Of a stretch of DNA of 64,000 bases, positions 61,835 through 64,000 are shown in pieces (positions within the stretch are counted from its first letter, which is position 1; each line of letters begins with the position of its first letter). The stretch is from contig NZ_KB899668.1 of assembly GCF_000378385.1 (NCBI RefSeq), positions 174,370 through 238,369 of the forward strand, written 5' to 3'. Below the pieces are notes generated by a model. The model saw nothing but the letters and a program-made list of their open reading frames with translations. It was not told the DNA's origin and made no database searches. The position numbers and the translations under genes were made by a program. This DNA is from Paenibacillus daejeonensis DSM 15491 (GTDB lineage: Bacteria; Bacillota; Bacilli; Paenibacillales; Paenibacillaceae).

Positions 61835-63604
61835 ATGAGCAAACAAAACGAATCAGCACCTTCTACCAATTGGAGCCACCTTGTATTGGAGCTGGAACAA
61901 CAATATTTTGATGGCAAGCTGCCGGAGCGGCAGGCTTATGCCGAACTGCCGGCCAATGTACGCCTCGCTTCACCGCTGCTCTTGCGCGTGGAATGCGTAA
62001 GATTGCTGGCAGAAGGCAAGGCTCGAGAGGCTGCAGAGCAGCTGTCACTGTCTGTAAAAGCCTATGCGGCTCAGGCCAACGAACACGAAATGTTATCCAT
62101 GATGGGGCTGCTTGCCTTATTGTATACCCAGATTGGCGGTACGCCGGAATCCCGAACGATTCTGGACTTCCTGCAGGAGGAATACGAACGGACACCGGGA
62201 CAATGCAGCGGATTTGTCCTGTGGGCGCTGGCCCGGCGTGGCGGCGTGCCCGATCACAGCAGCCGACAGGAGCATTGGACACAGGCGGAGCGCTACTATT
62301 TGGAGGCGGCTGCCCGTTTTATGGAGCGCGGAGAGCATATCTGGTTTGCCGGTCTGCTGCTGGACCGCTGGGTGTTTGATGCTGACAGCTTCCGGAGCAA
62401 GCCCGAATGGGAGCGTTGGATGGAGCTCCTACGCCAATGGGCCGCGCTATACCCTATATGCAGCCAGGCGTACCGTCTGCTGACGCCTGAGGCGGACGAT
62501 GCGCTCAGAGACACGGGGCTTCCCATCCGTTTTTGGATTTTGACGCAGGCGATCAAGGAACCTGCCCGTCGGGTCAAGGAAGCGAAGCCGTTCCGCCATG
62601 ACGCGGAGGTTCAACTGTTCACGATGCCGAGCGAACTGGATGACATCTTGGCAAAAGAGGATATGGAGACGGCAGCCGCTTGGCTGCGCCGAGCTGTGAT
62701 GCTGGCCCGTTCTATTGGTTCTCCTGCTGCCCTGCGGCTCTCTGATCAGCTCGGCCGAACACTACAGGATCTTCGGCCGGCATGGAATTTGCTTGAACAG
62801 GGACAGAGGGTACCATCATCAGACACCAAGCCGGCGTCGTTTGCTGCGGAAGAGCGGCATCCGGAACGGGCAATACATGTACAGCTGTTATCCGGGCTAC
62901 GCCTTTCCACTGGAGACGGGCAAGAGATTGAGCTCAAGTGGAAACGCCGCAAAGCGCGCGAGCTGCTGGTCTACTTGCTCTTGCAGCCCAATTACCGAGC
63001 CATGCGCGAGGTCATTCTGGAGCAGGTGTTCGGGGATGGCGAAGCATCCAAGCTGGCAAACCACCTGTATGTATCTCTGCATGAACTCCGACATGTGCTC
63101 AAGACATGTGGCTGGGAAGGCGCCGTCTACGCCCGCAGTGGGGTCATCGGCATCGAAGAGGCGTGTATCGGCGTTGTCGATGTGGAGCAATATACAACGT
63201 TGTGCCGGGTCGGGGACCAGCTGTGGGCGGATGATCGTGAAGCTGCGTTGAAACTGTATCTGGATGCTGTGCAGCTGTATGGGCAGCTGGGAGCAGATAT
63301 GCCTTATGCGGAATGGCTGGAGCGGTGGCGGTCCCAATTAATGGATCGACAGACGCTGATGCTGCGACGGCTCATCGACTACTACACGGATGCAGAGGAC
63401 AAGACACGAACCGAGCACTGGTTGAACCAATGGATTCTGCTACGGCCCGATCATGAAGAGGCTTATCAGGCGATGATTCGATTCTGGAAGGCCTCCGGTC
63501 ATGAAGCAGAAGCTATCAGTTGGTACCGGCGGCTGGAACGTGTATGTGAGGAGGAGCTGGGAACTAAACCGCTTCGCGAGACCCACAGACTTTTATGGCC
63601 GTAA
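61835..63604 (+). CDS. Transcriptional regulator with C-terminal winged helix and BTAD domain
   Basis: 589 residues. The C-terminal third is a SARP-like unit: from about residue 350 a winged-helix (VQLLSGLRLSTGDGQEIELK, then KARELLVYLLLQPN and HLYVSLHELRHVLK) followed by a bacterial transcriptional activator domain of TPR-like helices ending in YRRLERVCEEELGTKP. The N-terminal 300 residues are helical and TPR-like, without Walker motifs, so the central ATPase of AfsR/MalT-type regulators is absent. It probably senses a ligand or partner through the helical part. Start ATG 61835 follows AGAGGTAAC. It may govern the membrane protein gene that follows at once. Confidence 0.8.
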   Translation: MSKQNESAPSTNWSHLVLELEQQYFDGKLPERQAYAELPANVRLASPLLLRVECVRLLAEGKAREAAEQLSLSVKAYAAQANEHEMLSMMGLLALLYTQIGGTPESRTILDFLQEEYERTPGQCSGFVLWALARRGGVPDHSSRQEHWTQAERYYLEAAARFMERGEHIWFAGLLLDRWVFDADSFRSKPEWERWMELLRQWAALYPICSQAYRLLTPEADDALRDTGLPIRFWILTQAIKEPARRVKEAKPFRHDAEVQLFTMPSELDDILAKEDMETAAAWLRRAVMLARSIGSPAALRLSDQLGRTLQDLRPAWNLLEQGQRVPSSDTKPASFAAEERHPERAIHVQLLSGLRLSTGDGQEIELKWKRRKARELLVYLLLQPNYRAMREVILEQVFGDGEASKLANHLYVSLHELRHVLKTCGWEGAVYARSGVIGIEEACIGVVDVEQYTTLCRVGDQLWADDREAALKLYLDAVQLYGQLGADMPYAEWLERWRSQLMDRQTLMLRRLIDYYTDAEDKTRTEHWLNQWILLRPDHEEAYQAMIRFWKASGHEAEAISWYRRLERVCEEELGTKPLRETHRLLWP

Positions 63605-63612
63605 AGCCCGAG

Positions 63613-64000
63613 ATGTGCGCCGCCATTACAAGAAGATTAATGTTCGTTTACGCGGCTACGCTGTTGTTTGCAGGGGGATTGCATTATCTGGAGGTGCGAT
63701 GGCTTCGGCACGAGGCGCTGGTTGGCCAGTTCCCATTTGGCTTCAAGATGGCAGGCATCATGATCGCGATGTGGATGCTGCTGATTGCTTATACCGCCTG
63801 GCGAATCGTGCCGGTCGTGAGACAATGGTGCAATCAGCCTACTGAACCACGCAGGGAAAAGGCGATCGGACGTTTGCTGGCGCTTCCCTATGAAATTCTG
63901 ATTGGCGTCGTGCTGCTGACGACCGTCCCCTCTGTCATACTGCGTGTGGCACAATTGGTGCATACGCATGACAGCTGGAGCAACTGGGCGCAGGGGCAAT
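63613..64000 (+). CDS. Membrane protein, 3' end outside window
   Basis: An open frame from ATG 63613 (or ATG 63640) runs without stop to the window end, at least 129 codons. It has three hydrophobic helices: LMFVYAATLLFAGGLHYL, MAGIMIAMWMLLIAYTAW and ILIGVVLLTTVPSVILRVA, with basic loops between (VRQWCNQPTEPRREK). It begins nine bases after the regulator's stop, so the two are probably co-transcribed. No family is recognisable from this part; the remaining sequence could carry a kinase or other output domain. Confidence 0.65.
   Translation, partial: MCAAITRRLMFVYAATLLFAGGLHYLEVRWLRHEALVGQFPFGFKMAGIMIAMWMLLIAYTAWRIVPVVRQWCNQPTEPRREKAIGRLLALPYEILIGVVLLTTVPSVILRVAQLVHTHDSWSNWAQGQ

Noticed and set aside
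61666-61911. 81-codon frame before the BTAD regulator
   Set aside because: Begins inside the AT-rich terminator region without a ribosome binding site, is highly charged without a fold, and overlaps the regulator start.
63501-63845. 114-codon frame overlapping the regulator end
   Set aside because: It overlaps the regulator out of frame; the frame from 63613 encodes clear membrane helices and stays open to the window end.

Overview
The window reads as a chromosomal segment of a motile Gram-positive bacterium close to Paenibacillus (order Bacillales). Evidence: gene order yvyF-flgM-flgN-flgK-flgL-yviE-fliW-csrA-hag-flaG-fliD-fliS-fliT-hpf-secA-prfB as in Bacillus subtilis, a sigma-D type flagellar promoter, B. 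subtilis style LexA boxes, strong GGAGG ribosome binding sites, a one-gene CsrA/FliW circuit, and three secreted proteins built on copper-amine-oxidase-like 'stalk' domains, an arrangement common in Paenibacillus. No rRNA, tRNA, CRISPR array or prophage was seen.

Layout. 1-4 kb: end of a TraB/GumN protein with a stalk domain, a phytoene-desaturase-like FAD oxidoreductase, a tandem-repeat region, and a medium-chain reductase. 4.1-14.6 kb: late flagellar cluster (anti-sigma factor, chaperones, hook-filament junction proteins, the FliW-CsrA switch, a large flagellin, filament cap). 14.7-21.8 kb: cold shock gene, SWIM zinc finger gene, hibernation factor, secA, prfB with its programmed frameshift, and a YitT membrane protein. 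22-30.6 kb: arginine biosynthesis argCJBDF then argG and argH, with a probable ArgR/AhrC operator over the argC promoter. 31-38 kb (mostly minus strand): secreted hydrolase, Gfo/Idh/MocA oxidoreductase, MMPL transporter, adenosine deaminase. 38-47 kb: two heterodimeric ABC multidrug-type exporters separated by a stalk-domain protein. 47.5-53 kb: second cold shock gene and SOS-type uvrB-uvrA. 53.7-54.9 kb: a TnpB-only IS200/IS605-family element inserted just before a gene for an isolated C-terminal half of archaeal-type 3-dehydroquinate synthase. 56-64 kb: sugar isomerase, U32 peptidase family protein, phospholipase D-like protein, a BTAD-type regulator, and the start of a membrane protein gene cut by the window edge.

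The least explained material is intergenic. A 200-225 bp element with terminal inverted repeats and several internal hairpins occurs three times (7040, 27391, 57090); at two helices the copies differ by paired changes that keep base pairing, as expected for a folded RNA or a hairpin-type mobile repeat. A second structured 168 bp element precedes argG, with a remnant near 42.3 kb. Four unrelated repeat arrays share a period of 50-52 bp, and three of them sit exactly between convergent genes. No arrays of this kind lie inside genes.

All assignments come from reading the sequence and recalled family features; no database search or folding program was run.
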